Part shown: positions 25,115 through 34,156 of the stretch, in pieces
How positions within the stretch are numbered: the first letter of the stretch is position 1
Layout of the letters: every line of letters starts with the position of its first letter
DNA from: Symploca sp. SIO2C1
GTDB lineage: Bacteria; Cyanobacteriota; Cyanobacteriia; Cyanobacteriales; Coleofasciculaceae
Direction of reading: 5' to 3'
Assembly: GCA_010692635.1 (NCBI GenBank)
Contig: JAAHGL010000007.1
Span: 161,528-225,527, forward strand
DNA: 64,000 bases
The notes under the pieces: model-generated
The model's database searches: none
The model's input: only the letters and a program-made list of their open reading frames with translations
What the model was told of the DNA's origin: nothing
Translations under genes and position numbers: made by a program

Positions 25115-26131
25115 TTAAGTAATTTTACGGAAACTTTTTAGTGCCTGAAGCTGAACAGTTTCAGATTGCTCGAAGATTGATTTTAACTTATTGGTGATTT
25201 GTTCGCGCTGGTTAATCAGATAAATGCTTACTAAAGTCATACAGACGCCCATCCACTGTAAAGGAGTGAGGACTTCGGACAATATTAAGCCACCAAACAG
25301 CAGGGCAAATACCGGGGTAAGGAATGTCAGGGCACTCAAACTAGTGAGATTTCTAGTAGAAGCAAAATAGAAGAATAGACCATAAGCGATCGCAGTACCA
25401 AAAATTGTTGAGTAAGCCAGCGCCATCCAGTTGGATAGCTCAAGATGCACCCATTGCTGATTTTCCCAGACACTGGAGAGGATAAACAAGGGTAAGCCAC
25501 CCAAAATCATATGCCAGCCTGTCGCGATTACCGGATCTGCGTATCGAGTTACCAAGCGAATCATTATCGTCCCTACTGCCATTGATAAGGATGCCAACAG
25601 CATCAGTAGTTCTCCACTGTGTAACAGTTGCTGCCAGTTGAATCCTAAAGCGAGGAAATCGCCCTGAAGGAGGCTGAAAATCAACTCATGGGGCAAACCA
25701 ATCAAGCTAATTCCCAAAATACCAATTCCCAGTCCTAACCAACCCCACAGACCAATAATTTCACCAAATAGTAACGCTGAAAGGAGAGCTACTGTTAGGG
25801 GTTGAGAGTCAATCATTACTGAACCCAAACCAGCACCAGTTTTCACCAATCCTTCTGCTAAAAATCCTTGAAACAGTGCCCCATCAACTAAAGCAAACAA
25901 ACTAATCCAGAGCCATGCTAACCAACTTTTCGGCTGGGGACGTCCCATGACCGTTGCTACCACTAATACTAAAACTCCTGCTGGTAGCAAGCGCACTCCT
26001 GCCATAAACAGGGGCGTTGTGTTTGGAATTACACCTTTCATTGCCACCATTGCTGTCCCCCACAGTAAAAAAGGTGCAATCAGCAAGGAAGACAACCAAG
26101 GCGCTTCAGGGGTGATTCTCTTAGGGTGCAT
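25115..26131 (-). CDS. EamA (DMT) family transporter
   Basis: 338 residues with ten hydrophobic segments in two EamA halves, the normal size for a full DMT permease. Landmarks: FLLWGTAMVAMKGVIPNTTP at the start, GALFQGFLAEGL, SQPLTVALLSALLFGE closing the first half, and AYGLFFYFASTRNLTSLSAL with GGLILSEVLTPLQWMGV closing the second. A drug/metabolite exporter of unknown substrate in the inner membrane. A short charged cytoplasmic tail follows. Divergent from sppA across a 240-bp spacer. Confidence 0.9.
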   Translation of the reverse strand: MHPKRITPEAPWLSSLLIAPFLLWGTAMVAMKGVIPNTTPLFMAGVRLLPAGVLVLVVATVMGRPQPKSWLAWLWISLFALVDGALFQGFLAEGLVKTGAGLGSVMIDSQPLTVALLSALLFGEIIGLWGWLGLGIGILGISLIGLPHELIFSLLQGDFLALGFNWQQLLHSGELLMLLASLSMAVGTIMIRLVTRYADPVIATGWHMILGGLPLFILSSVWENQQWVHLELSNWMALAYSTIFGTAIAYGLFFYFASTRNLTSLSALTFLTPVFALLFGGLILSEVLTPLQWMGVCMTLVSIYLINQREQITNKLKSIFEQSETVQLQALKSFRKIT

Positions 26132-26372
26132 ATGATTTTGGCTTTGAAAAAATAATTCTTTATGATTCTTTACATAATTGTACTAAATTTTATACTATTC
26201 ACTGGTTATTGGTCATTTGTCTTTTGTCATTGGTCATTGAGATAAAGGACAAATGACGTATATTGTCACGTAATACAAGTTGTAGAATGAGCTAAGTTGT
26301 CAACTTCTGGTAGAATTGTAAGAATTGCCCATTCGATCCCATGTGCTCATAAAAAAAATTCGTTAATTGCTC

Positions 26373-27197
26373 ATGCCCTGGCCTTTTAATCGCAAGTCTC
26401 GTAAACAAATTGCTCGCATTGAAGTCACTGGTGTGATCGCTGGTGCTACCCGTAAAAGGCTTCTGGAAGCTCTAAAAACGGTTGAAGAAAAAAAGTTTCC
26501 TGCCTTACTTTTGCGGATTGACAGCCCTGGCGGTACTGTTGGTGATTCTCAAGAAATCTACAGTGCTCTCATGCGCCTGCGAGAAAAGGTCAAAATTGTT
26601 GCTAGCTTTGGTAATATCTCTGCATCTGGGGGGGTTTACATTGGTATGGGGGCAGAACATATCGTGGCTAACCCTGGTACAATAACTGGGAGCATCGGGG
26701 TAATTCTGCGGGGAAATAATTTGGAACGCTTGTTAGAGAAAATCGGCGTTTCTTTCAAAGTAATTAAGTCTGGTCCTTATAAAGATATTCTAGCTTTTGA
26801 CCGAGAGCTGACAGAGCCAGAAAAAAGCATTCTTCAAGAGCTGATTGATACTAGTTATCAGCAGTTTGTGCAAACAGTCGCTGACGCTCGCCAACTGGCA
26901 GTAGAAAAGGTAAAATCCTTTGCCGATGGTCGCATTTTTACTGGTCAGCAAGCAAAAGAATTGGGTGTAGTTGATCGACTCGGAAGTGAAGAAGATGCTC
27001 GTCGCTGGGCTGCAGAATTAGTAGATCTAGACCCCGAGAAAACTGAATGTTTCACTATTGAGGAGCCAAAACCTTTCTGGAGTCGTCTGTTACCTGGTAG
27101 CAGAACTCAAACGAGTTTAGGACTTATAAATGGGATAGATTGGGTAGAATTTGAACTGTCTACGAGTGGTCAGCCTTTATGGCTATATCGACCATAG
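26373..27197 (+). CDS. sppA: Signal peptide peptidase SppA (short form)
   Basis: 274 residues from ATG 26373. Short-form SppA of the Ser/Lys dyad type: Ser85 in NISASGGVYIGMGA and Lys137 in KSGPYKD are 52 residues apart, as in the Bacillus enzyme. The substrate-site motif IDSPGGTV and GTITGSIGVI are intact. It cleaves remnant signal peptides or membrane protein fragments. Unusually for SppA the N-terminus (MPWPFNRKSRKQIARIEV) lacks a clear membrane anchor, as in other cyanobacterial forms. AroH follows 28 bp downstream on the same strand, an arrangement I recall from other cyanobacteria. Confidence 0.92.
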   Translation: MPWPFNRKSRKQIARIEVTGVIAGATRKRLLEALKTVEEKKFPALLLRIDSPGGTVGDSQEIYSALMRLREKVKIVASFGNISASGGVYIGMGAEHIVANPGTITGSIGVILRGNNLERLLEKIGVSFKVIKSGPYKDILAFDRELTEPEKSILQELIDTSYQQFVQTVADARQLAVEKVKSFADGRIFTGQQAKELGVVDRLGSEEDARRWAAELVDLDPEKTECFTIEEPKPFWSRLLPGSRTQTSLGLINGIDWVEFELSTSGQPLWLYRP

Positions 27198-27225
27198 CAA
27201 AAATGGTAACCTGGAGGATTTTATA

Positions 27226-27627
27226 GTGGAGTGGCGAATGCGAGCAATTCGTGGAGCAACAACTGCCTCAGAAAATACAGTTGAGGCAATTCGAGAGGCA
27301 GTGATGGAACTGCTCGATGAACTAGAAGCTTACAATCAGATCGACCACGACCACATTATTAGTGCTATATTTACAACCACCCGTGATTTGGATGCTATTT
27401 TTCCCGCTGCGATCGCACGAGAGCGTCCCCGCTGGAATAATTTAGCTTTACTGGATCTCCAGCAAATGCATGTAGAGGGTAGCTTAAAGCGCTGTATCCG
27501 TTGCTTAGTCCACGTCAACATGCCAGCCTCAAAACTACAAATTTACCATCCTTATCTGCAAAAAGCGAAAAATTTAAGACCAGATTGGAGTTTAGCTCAA
27601 GCTAGTCTAACTATGTCATCTAGGTGA
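27226..27627 (+). CDS. aroH: Chorismate mutase, AroH type
   Basis: 133 residues. The start is taken as GTG 27226, because CTGGAGG lies 8 bp upstream and the AroH pattern begins a few codons later (MRAIRGATTASENT). This is the monofunctional AroH fold: conserved Arg in RAIRGATT, IISAIFTTTRDLDAIFPA, ERPRW and a C-terminal VHVNMPASKLQIYHPYL. It converts chorismate to prephenate for Phe and Tyr synthesis in the cytoplasm. Its 3' end overlaps the convergent symporter gene by 12 bp. Confidence 0.92.
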   Translation: MEWRMRAIRGATTASENTVEAIREAVMELLDELEAYNQIDHDHIISAIFTTTRDLDAIFPAAIARERPRWNNLALLDLQQMHVEGSLKRCIRCLVHVNMPASKLQIYHPYLQKAKNLRPDWSLAQASLTMSSR

Positions 27628-29046
27628 ACTCGGCAGAATCATTCTCCCCCCTACAATAATCAAAGAACAGACAGCAACTATTGGCACAACTGGCAAGAAA
27701 CCCAAAGTCCAACTTGAGGGAATCAGCTTCAGTTGAAAGCCAATTAACATAGCTTCTCCAACTAGAATAGAAATTATACAACTAAGGGGAGGAATATTTT
27801 TCCCATATAAAGCGGCAATTACTGTAGGAAAGAGAACTGCCAAGCCGGTAAAAGATTGAGTAGTAATAGCTAAAATTGTATCTGGTGGATTTAAGGCAAT
27901 TATCAGTCCAATGATTGCTAACATAACAATCAACACTCGACCAATAAATGTTTGTTCTTTGAGAGATGCCTGGGGACGGAGATAGGATATATAGATATCT
28001 CTAGTTAGCATCGAACTCAGGGCTAGTAGTTGAGAATCTAAAGTTGACATAAATGCAGCTAAGGCTCCTACCATCACCAGAGAGCTAACCCAGATAGGCG
28101 TATACTCTGCCAACATAATCGGCAAAATTTGATCGGTATCCTTGCCAACTAAATCGGGGAACTGAATATGTCCCCACATGCCTATAAGTACAGGACAAAT
28201 AAACAGTATGATCGTTACCACAGGATAGAGAACTGAAGAAACTTTTAGGGAATTAGATGTTTTAGGTAAATAAAACCGCATGAACATTTGTGGAAACATT
28301 GGCACACAGAGAAACCAGAGCAACATATAGCTAAACCACTTAGGTTTAGTAAAAAAGTTGTCTAAACCTCCTCGCAGAAACAGTTCTGGTTTTAGTTCAT
28401 GAACAGTAAGGTTAGCTTGGCTAATGCCTCCTAGATTATGAGCGACAGTCAAAAGGGCTACAATAATTAAAATAAACATCAAAATCCCTTGCATTACATC
28501 TGTCAGAGCTACACTCTTCATCCCTCCCATAAAGACGTAAAAGACAATAACAAATGTTAAAAGACTAGCTCCAGCAAAATAAGGGATTTGTCCATTAGTT
28601 AAATTTTCTATTAGATAGCCAGCACCAATAGGCTGTAATGCTAAATAAGGTAGAGTAAAAATAACCATAACCGCCAGAAAAATTAACTTTAGCGTCTGGC
28701 TACGGCAACAATATTCAATCAACTCTGAGGGGGTAATAAAGCCTTTTTCTTTACCCAAAATCCAGACTCTATGACCAATAACATAGAATGATAAAGCGAT
28801 TAACCCACTTCCTAGGGACATCATCGGGTAATAACTAATACCAATGCGATAGCCTGCTCCAGCAAAGCCAAGAAAAAAGAAGGAACTGAAATTGGTGGCG
28901 ATTAAAGTAAAAAATAGTACAAAAGTTCCAATTTTTCTATCGGCGAGGAAGTAGTCATCAGGGGTATTTTTTTGTTGACGATAACCAACAATACCCAAAC
29001 CAAGACTTGACAATAAATAAATAGCAATAATTAGGTAGGGAATCAT
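27616..29046 (-). CDS. Sodium:solute symporter family protein
   Basis: 476 residues, about 13 membrane segments, normal for the SSS family (TC 2.A.21). Typical features: ADRKIGTFVLFFTLIATNFSS at TM1-2, GAGYRIGISY, FITPSELIEYCCRSQTLK, VFMGGMKSVALTDVMQGILM (sodium-site region) and GALAAFMSTLDSQLLALSSM. It imports an organic solute with Na+; substrate not predictable. The small membrane protein upstream on the same strand (41 bp) is the expected DUF3311-like companion. Confidence 0.9.
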   Translation of the reverse strand: MIPYLIIAIYLLSSLGLGIVGYRQQKNTPDDYFLADRKIGTFVLFFTLIATNFSSFFFLGFAGAGYRIGISYYPMMSLGSGLIALSFYVIGHRVWILGKEKGFITPSELIEYCCRSQTLKLIFLAVMVIFTLPYLALQPIGAGYLIENLTNGQIPYFAGASLLTFVIVFYVFMGGMKSVALTDVMQGILMFILIIVALLTVAHNLGGISQANLTVHELKPELFLRGGLDNFFTKPKWFSYMLLWFLCVPMFPQMFMRFYLPKTSNSLKVSSVLYPVVTIILFICPVLIGMWGHIQFPDLVGKDTDQILPIMLAEYTPIWVSSLVMVGALAAFMSTLDSQLLALSSMLTRDIYISYLRPQASLKEQTFIGRVLIVMLAIIGLIIALNPPDTILAITTQSFTGLAVLFPTVIAALYGKNIPPLSCIISILVGEAMLIGFQLKLIPSSWTLGFLPVVPIVAVCSLIIVGGRMILPSSPR

Positions 29047-29087
29047 TTTTTAAGCAAAATAAAATCTAAAATCTAAAATCCTTTAAC

Positions 29088-29297
29088 CTACTTCGACAGA
29101 GTTTCCCAGAAAGTTAGAGAAAAGACTAACAAAGCGATAATCAACACAATCTGCAAACCGATAAAATAGAATAGCCAAGTAGGAAGATAAAACCAGGAAA
29201 AAGATATTTCTTGTTCCCAAGACCAAAAATCAAGGGAAAGGAAGAAAATTAAGGTAAAGCAGAAAAACCAGAAAAATGATGATTGAAAAATCTTCAT
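29088..29297 (-). CDS. Small two-helix membrane protein, DUF3311-like symporter partner
   Basis: 69 residues with two membrane helices (FFWFFCFTLIFFLSLDF and FYFIGLQIVLIIALLVFSL) and an aromatic-rich middle. Size, layout and position immediately upstream of an SSS gene match the small DUF3311-type accessory proteins. Sequence similarity is only moderate, so the family name is tentative; probably translated from the same transcript as the symporter. Confidence 0.6.
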   Translation of the reverse strand: MKIFQSSFFWFFCFTLIFFLSLDFWSWEQEISFSWFYLPTWLFYFIGLQIVLIIALLVFSLTFWETLSK

Positions 29298-29812
29298 CGC
29301 AAGGTTACGTCATTAACAGAAGTCCCATTCTAATTAGATCTTGCACCAGTCGCAACAAAGATGTAAGGGCAATACTACTCGGATAAGCCCTAATCCCTCT
29401 CCCCCAGCTTTTTAATCGCTTCTTCTGTTCAAGGTTAAAAAAAACTTCGCTTGGGTATTAGGCCAAGCGAAGATCACCGTCAAATTAAACAGGGTTGTAT
29501 TCTGAATATTAAATTATGGTTAGGGTCTTTATATTGGCTGACCCCATTTGAATTAATATTAAGAATCTCATAAAACTTCCATTAAGTATCATTAGTTAAG
29601 GTTTTCTTTATATTTCGGTTGATTGAAATTCATCAAAATTAGTCAAGTTTTGTTACAGCATCTCCAACATGACGACTTTAGGTGGTGCTGCCTTTCTCTT
29701 TGAGATGAAAGCGATCGCCACAAGCTGATGTCGTCAAGTGTTGAGTTACCCTATTGCTAACCCAACCTACCATTGAGGTTCATTACATCGTACTAATTTT
29801 AGGAGATACAAG
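29298..29812. other. 515-bp spacer
   Basis: Lies between the divergent DUF3311-like and homocysteine methyltransferase genes. Holds the strong minus-strand terminator at 29437-29472 and one HIP1 site near 29711. The rest is AT-rich, with no riboswitch I can identify in front of the methyltransferase. Confidence 0.55.
29437..29472 (-). terminator. Strong rho-independent terminator on the minus strand
   Basis: On the minus strand CTTCGCTTGG-CCTAATAC-CCAAGCGAAG forms a perfect 10-bp GC-containing stem followed directly by eight T. No annotated minus-strand gene ends upstream of it: the next feature in that direction is the plus-strand methyltransferase gene. It may end a small RNA. Confidence 0.75.
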
Positions 29813-30757
29813 ATGGCAAGATATAGAAACAATTTGCCACAATTATCCAGTGATTTATTCCTCACCGATGGTGGTATGGAAACAACACTCATTTTTCACG
29901 AAGGACTTGATTTACCTGAGTTTGCCGCTTTTGATTTGTTGAAGAATGATAAAGGGTATCAAGCTCTTGAGAAATACTTCCACACTTATGCCACCATTGC
30001 CAAAAATAATGAAGTTGGATTCATTCTTGAGAGTGCTACTTGGCGTGCTAATCCAGATTGGGGTACAAAATTGGGTTATGACGATCAAGCTTTGGCAGAT
30101 ATGAACCGGAAAGCGATCGCGTTACTCCATGATATTCGTGCCGAATACGAAACTGAAAAAACTAAGATGGTGATTAGTGGCTGTATAGGGCCGCGCGGAG
30201 ATGGATATAATCCCTCTGAGCAGATGAGCGAGACTGAAGCCGAGCAATATCACCGACAGCAAATTGCAACATTTCGAGATGCAGATGCAGATATGGTGAC
30301 AGCAATTACCATGACTTATACGGAAGAAGCAATTGGTATTGTACGAGCAGCCAAATCAGTTGGGATGCCAGTGGCGATCTCCTTTACAGTGGAAACAGAT
30401 GGCAGATTGCCAACCAGTCAAACCCTCAAAGATGCGATCGCACAAATTGATGCAACTACCAACAACGCACCCGCCTATTACATGATCAACTGTGCTCATC
30501 CAACTCACTTTGCCGATGTTTTAGTTCCAGGTGAACCTTGGTTAGAACGAATTCGCGGTATCCGAGCCAATGCTTCCACCAAAAGTCATGCTGAACTCGA
30601 TGAGTCGGAGGAACTCGATGACGGCAACCCAGAGGAACTCGGCACTCAATATCATGAACTCAAAGACAGATTGAAAAATTTAAATATTTTGGGTGGTTGC
30701 TGTGGAACAGATCACCGTCATCTTGAAGCAATCTCCAAAGCCTGTATTTCCATGTGA
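29813..30757 (+). CDS. Homocysteine S-methyltransferase family protein
   Basis: 314 residues. A betaine/SMM-homocysteine methyltransferase-type barrel: FLTDGGMETTLIFHEG at the start, FILESATWRANPDWG, ISGCIGPRGDGY, and zinc ligands Cys in YYMINCAHP plus the Cys pair in LGGCCGTDHRHLEAI. It transfers a methyl group to homocysteine or a related thiol; the methyl donor cannot be told. AGGAG sits 8 bp before the ATG (GGAGATACAAG ATG). A short insertion rich in Glu/Asp (ELDESEELDDGNPEEL) precedes the last zinc motif and looks like a duplicated segment. Confidence 0.9.
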   Translation: MARYRNNLPQLSSDLFLTDGGMETTLIFHEGLDLPEFAAFDLLKNDKGYQALEKYFHTYATIAKNNEVGFILESATWRANPDWGTKLGYDDQALADMNRKAIALLHDIRAEYETEKTKMVISGCIGPRGDGYNPSEQMSETEAEQYHRQQIATFRDADADMVTAITMTYTEEAIGIVRAAKSVGMPVAISFTVETDGRLPTSQTLKDAIAQIDATTNNAPAYYMINCAHPTHFADVLVPGEPWLERIRGIRANASTKSHAELDESEELDDGNPEELGTQYHELKDRLKNLNILGGCCGTDHRHLEAISKACISM

Positions 30758-31422
30758 TTGGTGTGTACCCACAAACTCAATTCTCAATTACTGACTCAGG
30801 ACTTACGCCGCTGTACCACATATAGATTCAAAGGTGCGTTACGCTACGCTGGTGGCAAAATATTTCGTAATGTCGTGAAGCGACTGGAAGACCCCTAAAT
30901 CCCCATTGGATCCCCCTCCCGTCCCCCTTTCCAAGGGGGAAGCCAAATGTTTCTTTGATACCAACTGGTTATGAATTGCAAAACAAGCGCAGGTGTTACA
31001 CTCTATCTAGGGTGTATTTTCAAAATCAAATATCTAATATAAAGACGTTAGTATTTGGGGAATAATTCATCACTTAAACTCCAGATAAGCTGTTCTGCAT
31101 TTAAATTTTTCAGGCAAACCTTTTGATATAAAAAATCTGGGCTTCAAAAATTCCAATTTAAATGCATTTTTGCTTCTACAGTTCCAAGGCTGACGCTCTT
31201 TATGTCACTACTACTAGTAGTTCGTCCAGACTAAAACTGTGGGTATGAGTGTAGGTTGGGTTGAGGAACGAAACCCAACGATGTCGGGATTTGTTGGGTG
31301 TCGCTAGCGCTCTACCCAACCTACAGATTTAGCATTGTTTTCCCACTAGGCTAATGCCCTCCAACGGACGAAAAAATAAACCCTAGAGTATTGAGAACAG
31401 TGTTGTCATAGCTTCTATCACA
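30758..31422. other. 665-bp repeat-rich spacer
   Basis: Contains GTGCGTTACGCTACGCT (shared in part with 19150-19170), a C/G-rich hairpin CCCCCTTTCCAAGGGGG near 30924-30940, the AT-rich stretch 31000-31200, and the inverted-repeat element at 31251-31324. No coding frame seen. Confidence 0.6.
31251..31324. repeat. 74-bp inverted-repeat element
   Basis: GTAGGTTGGGT at the left and ACCCAACCTAC at the right are perfect 11-bp inverted ends; inside, GAAACCCAAC and GTTGGGTG pair as well. This GTAGGTTGGGTTGAGG... sequence is a widespread cyanobacterial dispersed repeat, from memory. Confidence 0.8.
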
Positions 31423-34113
31423 ATGAAAGGTGAATTTAGTGATGAATTTCAGCAGCAGATTCTGGAAGCTGAAAATCGGATAGCAAAAGCGATTTCCAAA
31501 CTTTTCGATTTGGAAGATGTCCTTCAGGATGTTTGTTACCAAATCAAATCACAACTGGGTTTTGACTTTGTTGGTATTTCCTTAGTTTTGCTGGCACAGA
31601 ATACGATCGAGGCGGTATATGGAGTAGGTACTGCAGTAGATTGGGCTGACAGGGCAAAGCATTATCTAGAAGAAGAGCCAAATCTCCGGGATATTCAGGC
31701 AGATATTGTCAAAACAGGTCGAACTGAAATCATTGCTGGCTGGGATGAGCGATTTGATCGTTGGATTTACGATACATTTGGTCATGATCGGATGAATCGC
31801 ATCTTTACACCTATTATTCTGATTCGGGATGGAAGTGGGAAAGTAAAAGAAGATTGGTTTGAGAATTATGATTGGGAGCATCACTTTAACCCTCAAGAAG
31901 ATGATAGCGGAGAGCATCACACTATCATCGATATGGAATTCCCTCCTGATCTTTCACCTCAAGTGATTGGCACGCTCGAAGCAGGATATCAAAATCTCAA
32001 TAGATCAATACCTTATGAAAAGGCTGTTCAGCTGACTAAATTCTCTGCTAGACAAGCGTTGGAAATTTGGCAAACGCGCCTGAGCTATGTGTTAGAACTC
32101 ATTGCTCAAAACGCCCAACAAATTTTGCAGGCTGACTTAGTCACATTACATTTTTTATTGGACTCCCATCGAAATTGTTACATCTATGAAGTCAACTCAG
32201 GTGCAACAAATTATCCGCAGTCTGAGAAATTTCCACCTCGTTTGCATGAACAAGGATTAGGATGGCATGCAATTCGAGAAAGACGTCCAAAATTTATTAG
32301 CTCAGATCTAGAATCTTTTAATCCAACTGCATATGAGGAGGGATCGAGATCATATGCAGCTTTCCCATTATTGATTGATCGCAACAAACAAAAAGTTATT
32401 CATCAGACAACTACTGTCACCACTAGCTCTGAAGATAGTTCAAATCAAGAGGAGTTTGAACCTACTGTAGGGGTTCTGTATGTACACTTTAAACAGGAGC
32501 ATAAATTTACTGAAGATGAAATAGCCAAAGTAAATTTCTTTGTTAAACGAGCTGTGACTGCCATTTGGCATGCTATGACCTATCAGCAAGTACGAGATCA
32601 AGCACGTCAGCTAGCAGCTCTTCACTCAGTCACTCAATCTATTAGTCAAATACCAGAAAATGATGATCTCTTAAGTCACATTGCCTGGAATACTTTGAAT
32701 GTTTTGGCAGCAGATGTGGTTACTATCTATGCTTATCTTCAGACAGAGAAACAATTTGTTACTCCACCTGCTATTGCAGGGCGACTCAAAGCAAAAGAAG
32801 AAATGGAAACAAAAGTTCATGAGGGACAGATTCCCTTTGTACTGATACAGGGTGGAGAAAATATCTATGCTGCAAATGCGCTTCAAAAAGAAAATTTTAA
32901 GAATTCTGAGTTTTTGCAACGAGAGGACATTAAATCTGTAGCAGGCATCTTACTAAGGGTAGATGATGATGTTGTTGGAGTCATGTTTATCAACTATCGG
33001 CGACAGCATACTTTTTCTCAAAAAGAAAAACAAATCATCAAAACTTTAGCTTCTTCAGCAGCAACTGCCATCAAGAATCAACGATGGTCCCAAACTTTAA
33101 GTAATATTGATCGCGAAATTATTACTACCTTAGAAACTGATCCGCTCCTAGATCTAATTGTGCAACGAGCAGTTCAAATTACAGGTGCTGATTTGGGGGT
33201 CATTCGTCATCTAGAGCCAATTAGTGAGAATCTCATTGCACAAACTAGATATCCTGCGGATGAACCTGTTGATCAAGCTCGAGCACACATTAGGCTTGGC
33301 GAAGGAATTGCTGGCAGAGTTGCACAGGAGCGAAAACCAAAGTTGGTGAAAAATGTCCAAACTGATCCTGATTACATTCCTTATTTTACTGATACACGAT
33401 CTGATCTCACTGTACCACTTCTGGACAAAAACAGCGGTGTCATAGGTGTGTTAAGTGTGGAAAGCAGAAAAAAATCATTCACTCAAAGAGATTCCAAAAA
33501 ACTGGAGGTACTAGCTGATTTAGCTGTTATTGCCATCCAAAACGCAGATAGTAAGAAAAAGCTCGCCACAAGGGAAACGATGGCTACTCTTGGTGACTGG
33601 ACTAGTCAGTTTTTGCATCGCATGAATTCTGATATTGGTGCTCTCAAAGTATATCTACATGACGCTATTGATAGCCTTGCTAGCAATAATACTGAACATG
33701 TAATGAACAAAATGAAGAATATACAGAGTTTAGTACAGCGCATTAGCCGAAATCTAGGACAAATGCAAGCTTGGAAGCAGGAAGAAACTCGATATATCAA
33801 TATTGAGCAAGTAGTATCCGAAGCTGCGAAGCAAGTCCAAATACCCTCTGAAGTTAGACTACAAAGAGAAAAGCCAGTCTGGACTAAAATAAGAGTTTCT
33901 GATACTGGTTTAGGTATTGTTGAAGAAAATATAGAAAAGATTTTTCAACGTGGTTTTACGACGAAAAGTGAGCGAGGAAATATGGGTTTTGGACTATGGT
34001 GGACGAAAGTTAAAATTGAGGAATTGGGTGGACAATTAGATGTGAGTAGCAATGTTGGTATAGGTACAGACTTTACTGTAATCTTGCCAGCTTATAAACA
34101 AGAAGCCGATTAG
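31423..34113 (+). CDS. Multi-GAF sensor histidine kinase lacking the N-box
   Basis: 896 residues, soluble. Several GAF domains span about 20-700 (for example DVLQDVCYQIKSQLGFDFVG, the segment around EKFPPRLHEQGLGWHAIRER, LLSHIAWNTLNVLAADVVTI, and DLIVQRAVQITGADLGVIRH). The dimerisation/phospho-acceptor region has His732 in FLHRMNSDIGALKVYL. The ATPase part starts with SDTGLGI (Asp827), then FTTKSERGNMGFGLWWTKV and a normal end. The N-box (NLxxNAxxA) expected some 35-50 residues before SDTG is absent: VRLQREKPVW runs straight into TKIRVSDTG. An in-frame deletion of roughly 50-70 residues is inferred. The REC-phosphorylase gene follows after 43 bp and is the obvious partner. Confidence 0.88.
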   Translation: MKGEFSDEFQQQILEAENRIAKAISKLFDLEDVLQDVCYQIKSQLGFDFVGISLVLLAQNTIEAVYGVGTAVDWADRAKHYLEEEPNLRDIQADIVKTGRTEIIAGWDERFDRWIYDTFGHDRMNRIFTPIILIRDGSGKVKEDWFENYDWEHHFNPQEDDSGEHHTIIDMEFPPDLSPQVIGTLEAGYQNLNRSIPYEKAVQLTKFSARQALEIWQTRLSYVLELIAQNAQQILQADLVTLHFLLDSHRNCYIYEVNSGATNYPQSEKFPPRLHEQGLGWHAIRERRPKFISSDLESFNPTAYEEGSRSYAAFPLLIDRNKQKVIHQTTTVTTSSEDSSNQEEFEPTVGVLYVHFKQEHKFTEDEIAKVNFFVKRAVTAIWHAMTYQQVRDQARQLAALHSVTQSISQIPENDDLLSHIAWNTLNVLAADVVTIYAYLQTEKQFVTPPAIAGRLKAKEEMETKVHEGQIPFVLIQGGENIYAANALQKENFKNSEFLQREDIKSVAGILLRVDDDVVGVMFINYRRQHTFSQKEKQIIKTLASSAATAIKNQRWSQTLSNIDREIITTLETDPLLDLIVQRAVQITGADLGVIRHLEPISENLIAQTRYPADEPVDQARAHIRLGEGIAGRVAQERKPKLVKNVQTDPDYIPYFTDTRSDLTVPLLDKNSGVIGVLSVESRKKSFTQRDSKKLEVLADLAVIAIQNADSKKKLATRETMATLGDWTSQFLHRMNSDIGALKVYLHDAIDSLASNNTEHVMNKMKNIQSLVQRISRNLGQMQAWKQEETRYINIEQVVSEAAKQVQIPSEVRLQREKPVWTKIRVSDTGLGIVEENIEKIFQRGFTTKSERGNMGFGLWWTKVKIEELGGQLDVSSNVGIGTDFTVILPAYKQEAD

Positions 34114-34156
34114 TATAATTTCTCTGAAATAAAAGTAGTAGTAGCAGGAGAAAGAT

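Noticed and set aside
29298..29812. Possible SAM or SAH riboswitch before the homocysteine methyltransferase
   Set aside because: No conserved core or pairing pattern of these riboswitches was found on the plus strand; the strong hairpin there faces the minus strand.
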